A DNA stretch of 64,000 nucleotides from Gordonia mangrovi (GTDB taxonomy: Bacteria > Actinomycetota > Actinomycetes > Mycobacteriales > Mycobacteriaceae): NCBI RefSeq assembly GCF_024734075.1, contig NZ_CP102850.1, positions 3,906,001-3,970,000 on the forward strand, in the 5' to 3' direction. The notes beneath the pieces were generated by a model. The model had not been told where the DNA came from, ran no database searches, and saw nothing but the letters and a program-made list of their open reading frames with translations. The position numbers and the translations under genes were made by a program. Position 1 is the first letter of the stretch. Each line of letters begins with the position of its first letter. Shown piece after piece: positions 18,427-26,477 of this stretch.

Positions 18427-19098
18427 ATGAGCAAGTTCAGCAAGCTTGGGCTGCGTCGCGCGGCCGGCGCATGCGCAGTTGCCGCAGCGGCGGCTGTCGG
18501 CCTGGCCGGTATGGGGGCGGGCACTGCAGCAGCAGCTCCGCTGGCCAACGGATACAAGTCCGCCAGCGGTGTCGACGGTGAGACGCTCCAGACCTGGCGG
18601 AAGGCCGAGTCGCAGTACTCGGTCAAGCGGGTGGCCTACAACGGCGGCCTCGGCCGCACCGCGCTGCTCTCCGGTCTCTACCAGGCAAAGGCCTCCGAAG
18701 GTGTCTCCGGCAGCCTCGCCGTCTCGATCCTGGCCGGCTGCCAGATCGACGTCGCGGGCATCTCGCTCGACGGTGGCGCCGGTATCTCGCTCGGCGACTT
18801 CAGCAACCCGGTGCCCGGTATCTCACTCGACGGCGGCATCAGCATCCCGCTCGCACCGGGTCAGGCTGCGATCTACTCGGTGACCGACAAGGACATCCCG
18901 GAGGGCGGTACCTCCGCGATCCAGCTGTCCGACTACGAGATCAACTTCCCCAACTGCGGTGGCTATGCAACCGCGCGCACGGTGGTCAAGACCATCGCGG
19001 CCCAGGGCTACGAGATCGAGGACGACGGCGAAACGGTCACCGGTGAAGGCTCGCTCATCAAGTCCACCCTGTACGGCCAGCCCTTCTTTGTGAGCTGA
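18427..19098 (+). CDS. MspA-family outer-membrane porin, copy 1
   Basis: The 223-residue precursor has a classical signal peptide (basic MSKFSKLGLRR, hydrophobic Ala-rich core, cleavage near AAAAPLANG). The mature part has MspA-family beta-rich segments, including LAGCQIDVAG and FPNCGGYATARTVVKTIAAQG, and ends with the LYGQPFFVS motif. Such proteins form octameric channels for small hydrophilic solutes in the mycolic-acid outer membrane. A Gly-rich insertion with repeated GISLDGG (about 110-145) is present. The start is supported by GAGAGGGAACGA. Confidence 0.93.
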   Translation: MSKFSKLGLRRAAGACAVAAAAAVGLAGMGAGTAAAAPLANGYKSASGVDGETLQTWRKAESQYSVKRVAYNGGLGRTALLSGLYQAKASEGVSGSLAVSILAGCQIDVAGISLDGGAGISLGDFSNPVPGISLDGGISIPLAPGQAAIYSVTDKDIPEGGTSAIQLSDYEINFPNCGGYATARTVVKTIAAQGYEIEDDGETVTGEGSLIKSTLYGQPFFVS

Positions 19099-19169
19099 CG
19101 GCAGCAGATAACCAGCAACTCTGAGACTTATCTGCGACTGAGCAGATCTACTTTCCACGAAGGGGAATC

Positions 19170-19853
19170 ATGAAGAAGATCATCTCGCGCCGCGTGGCCG
19201 CGGCTGCCGGCGCCGCCGGTGTCGCGGTGATGGGCCTGACCAGCCTCGGCGCCGGTGGCGCCGCGGCCGGCCCGCTACCGGGTGGCTACCTGACCAAGAC
19301 GCTGGTCGACGGAACTCCGGTCTCCGTCCGGCTGTTCGATGAGGCCGTGAACGTGCAGCGCCCGCTCATCGCCTTCCCGACCACCCGTGAGGCATGGGTC
19401 ACCGGCAAGGTCAAGGTGACCGTCGGCGGTGAGGCCGAGGGCGGCACCATCGCAGCCGGCTACATCGTCGGCTGCCAGGTCAACGTCGGCATCGGCGCCG
19501 ACCTCGGTGGCGGCATCGGCTTCGACGCCGCGCCGAGCCCTGATGGTGGTGTCGATTCCGCGCCTCGCTGGGGCGGCAACTACGGCAACCCGGGTGGCGG
19601 TTCGAGCCTGGACCTCGGGCCGGGTGACGTCGCCTTCCTGCCGGTCATCACCGAGGAGAATGGCGACGGCGATGCTGTCAACGCGTTCACCTTCTCCGGC
19701 AACAGCGGTGGCGTGGCCTACAGCCAGGAAGCCCTGCCGCGCGTCGACTGCGGCGGCTTCGCCGAGGCCAAGGCCAAGATCACCGTCACGGTGAACACCG
19801 ACGCGGTGAAGGGTGTTGTGACCCTGTACGGCCAGCCGTTCAGCCTGGGCTGA
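19170..19853 (+). CDS. MspA-family outer-membrane porin, copy 2
   Basis: The 227-residue precursor opens with a signal peptide (MKKIISRRVAAAAGAAGVAV, cleavage near GGAAAGPLPGG). The mature chain has the family landmarks TREAWVTGKVKVTVGGEA, AAGYIVGCQVNVGIGADLGGG, RVDCGGFAEAKAKITVTVNT and a terminal LYGQPFSLG. It is closer in these segments to classical MspA than the upstream copy is. It lies 71 bases after copy 1, with its own AGGGGAA ribosome site, and both probably end at the hairpin at 19898-19931. The two paralogues may form different or mixed channels. Confidence 0.94.
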   Translation: MKKIISRRVAAAAGAAGVAVMGLTSLGAGGAAAGPLPGGYLTKTLVDGTPVSVRLFDEAVNVQRPLIAFPTTREAWVTGKVKVTVGGEAEGGTIAAGYIVGCQVNVGIGADLGGGIGFDAAPSPDGGVDSAPRWGGNYGNPGGGSSLDLGPGDVAFLPVITEENGDGDAVNAFTFSGNSGGVAYSQEALPRVDCGGFAEAKAKITVTVNTDAVKGVVTLYGQPFSLG

Positions 19854-19897
19854 TCGCATCGGAGCCTGCTACCGCGGGCGCCTGAACACACCACCGC

Positions 19898-19931
19898 AAG
19901 GGGCGGGATCGGAGTTCCGATCCCGCCCCTT
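19898..19931 (+). terminator. Strong GC-rich terminator after the porins
   Basis: AAGGGGCGGGATCGGA (19898-19913) pairs perfectly with 19916-19931, giving a 16-bp stem with a very tight turn, 45 bases after the porin stop codon. Confidence 0.85.
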
Positions 19932-19961
19932 CGGCGTCGCTGGTGCCGTGACCGGCGTGGA

Positions 19962-20087
19962 TCAGCTCCCGAAGAACGGGAACGGGAAGAACGGCTGCGG
20001 CTGCTGACGGCGACGCGGCTGAGGGCTCGGCGTACGGCGAGTGGTGCGATTGTTGGTGCGGGTGTTCGGGCTCTGCTTCTGCGGCAT
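19962..20087 (-). CDS. Candidate 41-residue Pro/Arg/Phe-rich small protein
   Basis: ATG at 20087 is preceded by GGAGG at good spacing (GGAGGTTGCATCAGCAATG on the minus strand). The peptide is hydrophilic and basic, rich in Asn, Thr, Arg and Pro, and ends PQPFFPFPFFGS, an unusual aromatic tail. No family is recognised. It is convergent with the porins and lies between two strong hairpins. The good ribosome site argues for translation; the size argues for caution. Confidence 0.4.
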   Translation of the reverse strand: MPQKQSPNTRTNNRTTRRTPSPQPRRRQQPQPFFPFPFFGS

Positions 20088-20239
20088 TGCTGATGCAACC
20101 TCCGTGTCGTTTGATTCTCGTGGTGCCGGCGGATCTCTCCGTCGACTTCTGCGACGGTAAGAGGGCAACCTTGTCGTTGCCTGCCTGGCCCGCTGTCAAT
20201 GGGCTGGGAGCCCGACTGAACGCCGATACGGATGCCCCT

Positions 20240-20286
20240 CAACGACTTCGGGCCGCGCTCGTGATGAGCGCGGCCCGAAGTCGTTG
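20240..20286. terminator. Perfect 21-bp hairpin downstream of mscL
   Basis: Bases 20240-20260 are perfectly inverted at 20266-20286 around the loop GTGAT, with core CTTCGGGCCGCGCTC. It lies directly after the mscL stop on the minus strand and before the small ORF, so it can end transcription in either direction. Confidence 0.88.
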
Positions 20287-20290
20287 ACGG

Positions 20291-21007
20291 TCAGCGGGAA
20301 TGACGTCCCGGTGTGTCCGACGGCGGGTATTCGCCGGGGAATTGTCCTTGCTGCGGATAGCTTCCCGGGGGATAGGTGCCCTGCGGGTAACCGCTCGGGG
20401 GATAGGTCCCCTGGGGGTAACTGCCCGGCGGTGGATACGACCCCGGCGCGGGCTGCGGTGTGGGGTAGGGCGGGTTGGCGGCGGAACGGGTCTGAGCTTC
20501 CACGGCCGCGGGCGGGGGAGTGGTAAGGCGTTGCGTCGCACCCGATTCTGTGTGGTCAGACGGTGTGCCCGGCTCGCGCAGGTGATCGGGGAGGTCGCTT
20601 TGGGCTTCTTCCTTGGCCTTCGACGTGCCCTCCGGGTCGAGCAGATCACGGATCTCGGTGAGCAGCGAGACCTCGCTCACCTCAGCCTTCTTCCCGAAAC
20701 CGCCGAGTTCGGAGAGTTTGTTGTACGGCACGATGATCAGGAAGTAGACGACCGCCGCGATGATCAGGAAGTTGATGATCGCGGTGATCAGGGCGCCGAT
20801 GTCGACGAATGTCGACGGGTTGTCGGTGATCTGGAAGCCGAGCCCTTCTGCCGCGTCGGTGCCGATCGGAATCGCATTGATCAGCGGCTGGATGATCTGA
20901 TCGGTGAATGCGGTGACGATGGCGGTGAACGCTGCACCGATGATGACCGCGGTGGCCAACTCGACGACATTGCCCTTGAGTATGAATTCCTTGAAGCCCT
21001 TGAGCAC
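20291..21007 (-). CDS. mscL: Large-conductance mechanosensitive channel with extended Pro-rich tail
   Basis: Residues 1-135 are a normal MscL: the N-terminal MLKGFKEFILKGNVVELA, gate helix ATAVIIGAAFTAIVTAFTD, second membrane helix IINFLIIAAVVYFLIIVPYNKL and the cytoplasmic helix around EVSLLTEIRDLL. It opens under membrane tension to release solutes in hypo-osmotic shock. The total of 238 residues is about 90 longer than usual. The extra C-terminus is disordered and contains degenerate PPGSYPQGTYPP repeats (about 185-230). The gene occupies the mscL position of the M. tuberculosis order. Confidence 0.95.
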   Translation of the reverse strand: MLKGFKEFILKGNVVELATAVIIGAAFTAIVTAFTDQIIQPLINAIPIGTDAAEGLGFQITDNPSTFVDIGALITAIINFLIIAAVVYFLIIVPYNKLSELGGFGKKAEVSEVSLLTEIRDLLDPEGTSKAKEEAQSDLPDHLREPGTPSDHTESGATQRLTTPPPAAVEAQTRSAANPPYPTPQPAPGSYPPPGSYPQGTYPPSGYPQGTYPPGSYPQQGQFPGEYPPSDTPGRHSR

Positions 21008-21171
21008 GGTGTGCGGTCCTCTCGCAATCAGTTGCCGCTCGGTTCCGGTATTCGCTTCTGTTGCAGGTCAACGCTGATGAGTACGCCAGACGCGCGCCGC
21101 GCTCGGCAAACCTATCCAGGATCGTAAACGACCTTTGCACTGTTTCGCCGGAAGCGCGCCGTTTTACCAGG

Positions 21172-21849
21172 TCAGTGCACGACGACCGTGAGCGGGCCGT
21201 CCAGGCCGGCCGCTGCGACGCGATGGGCATCGACCTCGGCCATGGCCAGCAACACGGGCCGGCGGGCTGCGCCCGACGGTGACAGCGCATTGTCGCGACC
21301 CGATCCGACCGTCAGCGCCACGATGGCTGCGCGAGCGAGTACCGCGCTTGGCGCAGACTCGCCGCCACGCACGGTCAGAATGTCCACGACGTCGCCTTCG
21401 CGCAGCAGTGACGCAACCGTGTCGTCGGCGAGCTGGACCGGGACGAGCCGTGCCTCCCGCCGTCCCGTCAGCTGCGCTGGCAGGTGCGAGGACAGGAGTC
21501 GGACATCGGTGAGGATCTCGCCGGTGCGCACACGGCCGACCAACGTGCGTCCCGTGGCATCGGCGGTCATGCGCAGGGCGCCAGTCGGGATCAGCCCGCC
21601 CGGTACGCTGACGACGGACAGATCGTCGGGAGCAACCGTCTGACCGGGTCGCAGATCGTGCGCGGCCACCACCACCGAACGCGACTCGTCGTTGCGATGG
21701 CCCACCACGGTGGTGACGACCGCGGCGAGGACAAGTGCTCCCGACACCACCCGGCGCACGACGATCGACCGGGCCCACCCTGGACGCGCGAGATGACGGA
21801 CACGGTCGACGAGGCGTGGAGACAACTCACCGCGGAACAAGGCCGGCAT
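21172..21849 (-). CDS. SAF-domain protein (CpaB/RcpC-like), membrane anchored
   Basis: From ATG 21849 the product is 225 residues. One membrane helix (VVSGALVLAAVVTTVVG, about 34-50) is followed by an SAF domain (VVVAAHDLRPGQTVAPDDLSVV and GRTLVGRVRTGEILTDVRLL). The rest resembles CpaB/RcpC pilus-assembly proteins (VPVQLADDTVASLLREGDVVDIL). CpaB proteins act in Flp-type pilus assembly on the outer face of the membrane, but no pilus genes are nearby, so its job is open. It is divergent from nhaA across 254 bases in which I see no gene. Confidence 0.8.
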   Translation of the reverse strand: MPALFRGELSPRLVDRVRHLARPGWARSIVVRRVVSGALVLAAVVTTVVGHRNDESRSVVVAAHDLRPGQTVAPDDLSVVSVPGGLIPTGALRMTADATGRTLVGRVRTGEILTDVRLLSSHLPAQLTGRREARLVPVQLADDTVASLLREGDVVDILTVRGGESAPSAVLARAAIVALTVGSGRDNALSPSGAARRPVLLAMAEVDAHRVAAAGLDGPLTVVVH

Positions 21850-22103
21850 ACGGCGAACGTAGGCGCTGCGACCCGGCGTGACGGGCCCGCAGCGGATCTG
21901 TGGACACGTGGGTGGACCACTCACAACCCGCCACACACCGCGTCGTCGTCCGCTCAGTTGTCCACGTGCCGATTGGACCGCGCCGGAGGCATCGGGGAGA
22001 ATGGACCAACGGTGCGCCGGGAAGTCTGGTCGGCCCCTGCCGTCGACTGGGCAGGGATGTACTGTACGCACGTCCGTCCTGCGGCCGATGACCAGGAGAC
22101 TTG

Positions 22104-23351
22104 ATGTCAACAGTTGACCGACAGCCGTCTGCCCGTGACCGTTTCCGTCGGTGGATCTCCCTCGACACCCCCAGCGGCGCACTGCTGCTGATCGCGGCCG
22201 TCCTCGCGGTGGTCTGGGCGAACTCGCCGTGGGAAGCGGCCTACCACTCCCTGGCCGGTTTCGAGTTCGGGCCCGAGGCTCTCCACCTGCATCTGTCGCT
22301 GGAGGAGTGGGCCGCGGACGGACTGCTCGCGATCTTCTTCTTCGTGGTCGGTGTGGAACTCAAGCAAGAGTTCGTGATGGGCAGCCTCCGGCAGCCGAAA
22401 CAGGCCGGCGTGCCGATCGCGGCGGCCCTCGGCGGCATGGTCGTCCCCGCGCTGTTCTACGTGGTGATCGTCGGAATCGGCGACCCCGATGCACTGAACG
22501 GTTGGGCGATCCCCACCGCCACCGACATCGCCTTCGCGCTCGCGGTGCTCGCGATCTTCGGACGTGGTCTGCCGTTGGCTCTGCGTACCTTCTTGCTCAC
22601 CCTGGCCGTTGTGGACGACCTGCTGGGCATCACGATCATCGCGACCTTCTACACCGAATCCATCGACTTCCTGATGCTGGTGATCGCACTGGCGCTGATC
22701 GTGGTGTTCGCCTTCCTCGTCCGGATGCGCAAGACGCACTGGTGGATGCTCATCCCGGTCGCCGTGGCCGCGTGGGGTTTCATGCACGCCTCCGGCGTGC
22801 ACTCGACGGTCGCCGGTGTCCTGCTCGGCTTCGTGGTGCCGGCCAAGCTGATGTACGACGAGAAGGAATCGCGCACGCACCACTTCGACGACGCGGTCCG
22901 GCCGGTGTCCTCGGCGGTGGCGCTGCCGATCTTCGCCTTCCTGGCCGCGGGTGTCACCGTGGTGGGTACCGACGCCGAGCTGATCCAACCGGTGTCGATC
23001 GGGATCTTCCTCGGCCTCGTGGCGGGCAAGCTGATCGGTGCGATGAGCGTGACCGCGCTGATGACCCGGTTCACGCCGCTGCGCCTGCCCGACGCCATCG
23101 GCGTGCGGGACCTGCTGCCGGTCGGCTTCCTCACCGGAATCGGTTTCACCGTCGCGTTGCTGATCGACGAGTTGTCGTTCACGGACGCCGACGCGCATGC
23201 CGAGGCCTCCAAGACCGCGATCCTGGTGGGCTCGTTGGTCGCTGCGATCCTCGCCGCTCTCTGGCTGCGGTGGGATGCGCGTCAGGCCCGCGCCGCGGAC
23301 ATGAACCGCGACAACGTGCCGGACCGCAACATCGACGTCATCGGCGGCTGA
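22104..23351 (+). CDS. nhaA: Na+/H+ antiporter NhaA
   Basis: The 415-residue inner-membrane protein starts at ATG 22104 after AGGAGACTT. It has about twelve membrane segments and family signatures: LAIFFFVVGVELKQEF, WAIPTATDIAFALAVLAIFG and the essential ALRTFLLTLAVVDDLLGI with paired Asp residues that bind Na+. It exports Na+ in exchange for protons for pH and salt homeostasis. Confidence 0.95.
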   Translation: MSTVDRQPSARDRFRRWISLDTPSGALLLIAAVLAVVWANSPWEAAYHSLAGFEFGPEALHLHLSLEEWAADGLLAIFFFVVGVELKQEFVMGSLRQPKQAGVPIAAALGGMVVPALFYVVIVGIGDPDALNGWAIPTATDIAFALAVLAIFGRGLPLALRTFLLTLAVVDDLLGITIIATFYTESIDFLMLVIALALIVVFAFLVRMRKTHWWMLIPVAVAAWGFMHASGVHSTVAGVLLGFVVPAKLMYDEKESRTHHFDDAVRPVSSAVALPIFAFLAAGVTVVGTDAELIQPVSIGIFLGLVAGKLIGAMSVTALMTRFTPLRLPDAIGVRDLLPVGFLTGIGFTVALLIDELSFTDADAHAEASKTAILVGSLVAAILAALWLRWDARQARAADMNRDNVPDRNIDVIGG

Positions 23352-23376
23352 GGCCCTCGGCCTCGTGCGGACGTAA

Positions 23377-23565
23377 GCCCCGCTTCGTCGCCGACAGAAC
23401 CCGCTTTGTTGCCGACAGAACCCGCTTTGTTGCCGACAGAACCCGCTTTGTTGCCGACGGAACCCGCTTTGTCGCCGACTGAACCCACTTTGTCGCCGAC
23501 GGAACCCGCTTTGTCGCCGACTGAACCCAGATCGCTGCCGACCGAACCCAGATTCCCGCCGACAA
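23377..23565. repeat. 21-bp minisatellite, nine units
   Basis: Nine consecutive 21-base units of the type AACCCGCTTTGTTGCCGACA begin at 23377, 23398, 23419, 23440, 23461, 23482, 23503, 23524 and 23545. The central units are near identical and the ends diverge. Because the unit is a multiple of three, all minus-strand frames stay open and read as 7-residue repeats (for example SVGNKAG). It fills most of the 333-bp gap between the convergent nhaA and symporter genes. Confidence 0.9.
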
Positions 23566-23618
23566 CAGCGGTCTTCCACTGGTGAACCCCGGCGATTCCC
23601 GCCGTGTCAGCAACGACA

Positions 23619-23649
23619 GCGGCCACCTACCGGGCAGGTAGGTGGCCGC
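23619..23649 (-). terminator. Terminator hairpin after the alanine/sodium symporter gene
   Basis: GCGGCCACCTACC (23619-23631) pairs perfectly with 23637-23649 around loop GGGCA, some 36 bases beyond the symporter stop. Confidence 0.8.
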
Positions 23650-23684
23650 GTGAAACGTCGGTCGAGGACCGCTGGGCTCGCCGG

Positions 23685-25232
23685 TCAGGGAGCGTCGACG
23701 GCCTCCCGGGTCTTGCCGGTGACCGGATCGTAGTTCTCCCAGAAGGTCGCGCCCATGATGCCGAGCGCCTTCGGATCGAAGGTCGGGTCCTTGCCCAGCT
23801 TCTGCTGGCGCTCGTAATCGCGCAGCGCCTTGAAGGCGGGCTGTTGCAGGATGATGATGCCCACGATGTTGAGCCAGGCCATCAACCCGACACCGATGTC
23901 GCCGAGGGTCCAGGCCTCCGAGGCGGTGGACACGCATCCGATGACCACCGACACCAGGATCAGGGCCTGGAGCAGCAGGGTGAGGTTGGCGCCGAGCGTG
24001 CTGCGCAGCGGGCGGATCTCGATGGTGGCTGCCTTGCCCATCAGGAACCGGAGGTTGGTTTCGGCCATGTAGTAGTAGGCGATGATCGTGGTGATGCAGA
24101 AGAACAGCAGGGAGATCGCGACGAACGACGACCCGGCGCCACTCCAGAAGGAGTCGAACCCGGTCTGCACGAACGTCGGTCCCACCGCCACGTCGGCCGG
24201 CAGGATGCCGCCCTCGGCGATGACCGAGCCGTCCGCGGATTCACCCTCGAACACCCGGTAGGCGCCGGTGGACAGGATCAGGAATCCGGTGGCGGTGCAG
24301 ACGAACAGGGTGTCGATGTAGACGGCGAACGCCTGGACCAGGCCCTGCTTGGCCGGGTGGGAGACCTCGGCGGCCGCGGCCGCGTGCGGTCCGGTGCCCT
24401 GACCGGCCTCGTTGGAGTAGATGCCGCGCTTGACCCCCCACATGATCGCCGATCCGACGATGGCGCCGAAGGCCGCGTCGGCGCCGAAGGCGCTGGAGAA
24501 GATCGTGCCGATCACGTTGGGCACCTCGGAGGCGTTCAGTGCCACGATGATGATGGCGAGCGCGATGTAGACGACGGCCATGAACGGCACGACGATCGAG
24601 GCGAAGGTGGCGATGCGCTTGACGCCGCCGATGATCACGAAGGACAGCACGATGACCGAGCCGACCGCCACGACCCATTCGGAGATGCCCCAGGCCTCGT
24701 TCATCGCCAGCGCCATCGAGTTCGACTGGACGCTGGGCAGCAGCAGGCCGCAGGCGAGGACGGTCACCGCGGCGAAGATCAGGCCGTAGACCTTGAACGC
24801 CCCGCTCGCGTTGGTGTGGGCCATCGCCCGGCTGAAGTAATAGGCCGGTCCGCCGCGGTACTCACCGGTGAGTCGGTCCTTGGTCTTGTAGATCTGGCCG
24901 AGGGTGCATTCGACAAAGGATGTGGACGCACCCAGGAAGGCGACCACCCACATCCAGAACAGGGCACCCGGACCGCCGAAGGCGATGGCCGTGGCGACGC
25001 CGGCGATATTGCCGGTACCCACTCGGCCGGCCAGTGAGATCGTCAGTGCCTGGAACGAGGAGACACCCGACGGCGACTTCTCACCGCGGAACATCAGCCG
25101 GACCATTTCGGGGATCTGGCGCACCTGCAGCAGTCGCGTACGTATCGAGAAGAAGACACCCGCGGCCAGGCACAGAAACACGAGTGCATTGCTCCAGATG
25201 TACCCATTGATGTCGCTCAGGAAGTCGCTCAT
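23685..25232 (-). CDS. Alanine/glycine:cation symporter (AlsT/AGCS family)
   Basis: The 515-residue membrane protein starts at ATG 25232. It carries AGCS landmarks: SSFQALTISLAGRVGTGNIAGVATAI, GGPGALFWMWVVAFLGASTSFVE and KRGIYSNEAGQGTGPHAAAAAE. It has about eleven helices and probably imports alanine or glycine with Na+ or H+. The C-terminal 50 residues are soluble. It is convergent with nhaA and divergent from the fmdB-like gene. Confidence 0.93.
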   Translation of the reverse strand: MSDFLSDINGYIWSNALVFLCLAAGVFFSIRTRLLQVRQIPEMVRLMFRGEKSPSGVSSFQALTISLAGRVGTGNIAGVATAIAFGGPGALFWMWVVAFLGASTSFVECTLGQIYKTKDRLTGEYRGGPAYYFSRAMAHTNASGAFKVYGLIFAAVTVLACGLLLPSVQSNSMALAMNEAWGISEWVVAVGSVIVLSFVIIGGVKRIATFASIVVPFMAVVYIALAIIIVALNASEVPNVIGTIFSSAFGADAAFGAIVGSAIMWGVKRGIYSNEAGQGTGPHAAAAAEVSHPAKQGLVQAFAVYIDTLFVCTATGFLILSTGAYRVFEGESADGSVIAEGGILPADVAVGPTFVQTGFDSFWSGAGSSFVAISLLFFCITTIIAYYYMAETNLRFLMGKAATIEIRPLRSTLGANLTLLLQALILVSVVIGCVSTASEAWTLGDIGVGLMAWLNIVGIIILQQPAFKALRDYERQQKLGKDPTFDPKALGIMGATFWENYDPVTGKTREAVDAP

Positions 25233-25344
25233 CGGCGGAATCCGCCCTCTCGGAGTCAGATGGGTCCCAGGTCCCCGACGCCTGGATTGATGTGCGTAAC
25301 ACAATCGCATGTCCGCCCGCGAACCGCACGGCGAACGATGATCG

Positions 25345-25371
25345 TTGGCACTCGGAATGGTGGAGTGCCAA
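25345..25371 (+). promoter_or_regulatory. CIRCE element (HrcA operator)
   Basis: TTGGCACTC (25345-25353) and GAGTGCCAA (25363-25371) form perfect 9-base arms separated by exactly 9 bases. The canonical CIRCE is TTAGCACTC-N9-GAGTGCTAA, so this has 16 of 18 arm bases with the changes compensated. It lies about 47 bases before the fmdB-like start, where the heat-shock repressor HrcA would block transcription. Confidence 0.88.
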
Positions 25372-25417
25372 AATCGGTTACACTGTGCAACGATCACAAG
25401 TCTTCCGGAGGTTATCG

Positions 25418-25747
25418 GTGCCCACTTACTCGTATGCGTGCACGGAGTGCGACAACAAGTTCGACATCGTGCAGTCGTTCTCCGACGATGCACTCACCGA
25501 GTGCCCCCAGTGCACCGGCCGGCTCCGCAAGCTATTCAACTCGGTCGGCATCGTGTTCAAGGGCAGCGGCTTCTACCGCACCGATTCGCGGAAGTCGTCG
25601 TCGTCGAGCGAGTCGTCGTCCTCGGACTCCTCATCGGGTGGCTCCTCATCGGGTGGCTCGACGTCGGGTAGCTCGTCGTCGGATTCGTCGAGCAGCTCGT
25701 CGTCGAAATCCGACAGCACGTCGGCCACGGCGTCCGCCGCGTCCTGA
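25418..25747 (+). CDS. FmdB-type zinc-ribbon protein, Ruc-like redox chaperone
   Basis: From GTG 25418, preceded by CCGGAGG, the product is 109 residues. Residues 1-45 form the FmdB zinc ribbon with two CxxC knuckles, CTEC and CPQC. The remainder is almost entirely Ser with some Gly and Asp, and disordered. It corresponds in position and design to M. tuberculosis Rv0991c (Ruc), a redox-regulated chaperone whose zinc cysteines oxidise to activate it; that gene is also under HrcA. The CIRCE element upstream supports the same role here. Ruc function in this organism is inference. Confidence 0.87.
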   Translation: MPTYSYACTECDNKFDIVQSFSDDALTECPQCTGRLRKLFNSVGIVFKGSGFYRTDSRKSSSSSESSSSDSSSGGSSSGGSTSGSSSSDSSSSSSSKSDSTSATASAAS

Positions 25748-25795
25748 TCCGAACCCCGGCGGCCCCAACCCGGCTGCCCTGCGCGCGGACGTCGT

Positions 25796-26413
25796 TCAGC
25801 CCAGTTCGCGGAACCCGCCGTCGGGCGTCAACGCCCATCGCACCCGGACGTCGTGTGGTGCGGTGGGCAGTGAATCCACGAGTTCCTCGTCGTAGACCAC
25901 CGCGACGATGTCGGCGGTCAGCCCGGTGAGGGTTCGGTCGTAGTAGCCGGCGCCCCGCCCGAGCCGATTGCCCGCCCTGTCCACCGCGTAGGCGGGGACG
26001 AAGATGATCGACGCCGCCTCGATGGCGTCGGCACCCAGGCGATGGCCGGTGGGCTCCAGCAACCCCCAGCGCCCCCGCGCCAGCGACTCGGCGCCGTCGT
26101 AGCGCACCCAGTCGAGTGCCGCGGGCTCGCCCGCGGGTACCGCCGGCACGATGACGGTTACGCCGCGGTCGGTCAACGCGTCGAGCAGGGCGGGCGATCC
26201 GGGCTCCGCGCCGAAGGGGACATACGCGGCGACGGTGACGTCGTACTCGAGCCGAAACGGTGCCGAGGACACCCATCCGGCGAGGTTGTCGGCCGCCGTC
26301 TTGCGTGCCGCGAACGGTCGCGCCACCCGCCGCTGCTCGAGTTCGGCACGTAATCGTCTCTTGGTGGACCGCACCCGACCGCCCTCTCCTCGTCGCATCT
26401 CGCCGTACGCCAT
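25796..26413 (-). CDS. 5-formyltetrahydrofolate cyclo-ligase
   Basis: The 205-residue enzyme (start ATG 26413) belongs to the 5-FTHF cyclo-ligase family, which uses ATP to turn 5-formyl-THF into 5,10-methenyl-THF. A basic N-terminus (STKRRLRAELEQRR) precedes VTVAAYVPFGAEPGS and the conserved substrate/ATP motif RLGRGAGYYDRTL (about 150-162). It is convergent with the fmdB-like gene, the same relation as Rv0991c-Rv0992c, and divergent from galU across 64 bases. An upstream in-frame ATG at 26458 is less likely. Confidence 0.92.
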   Translation of the reverse strand: MAYGEMRRGEGGRVRSTKRRLRAELEQRRVARPFAARKTAADNLAGWVSSAPFRLEYDVTVAAYVPFGAEPGSPALLDALTDRGVTVIVPAVPAGEPAALDWVRYDGAESLARGRWGLLEPTGHRLGADAIEAASIIFVPAYAVDRAGNRLGRGAGYYDRTLTGLTADIVAVVYDEELVDSLPTAPHDVRVRWALTPDGGFRELG

Positions 26414-26477
26414 CACACCCGGGAATTGACTGGCTTCACGGGAGGATCTTGCCAGCAATCAGCACTAGGGTGGTCGC

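Noticed and set aside
23282-23626. 114-codon minus-strand ORF carrying SVGDKAG-type heptads
   Set aside because: All three frames are open because the repeat unit is 21 bases, and the ORF runs antisense into nhaA; reported as a repeat rather than a gene.
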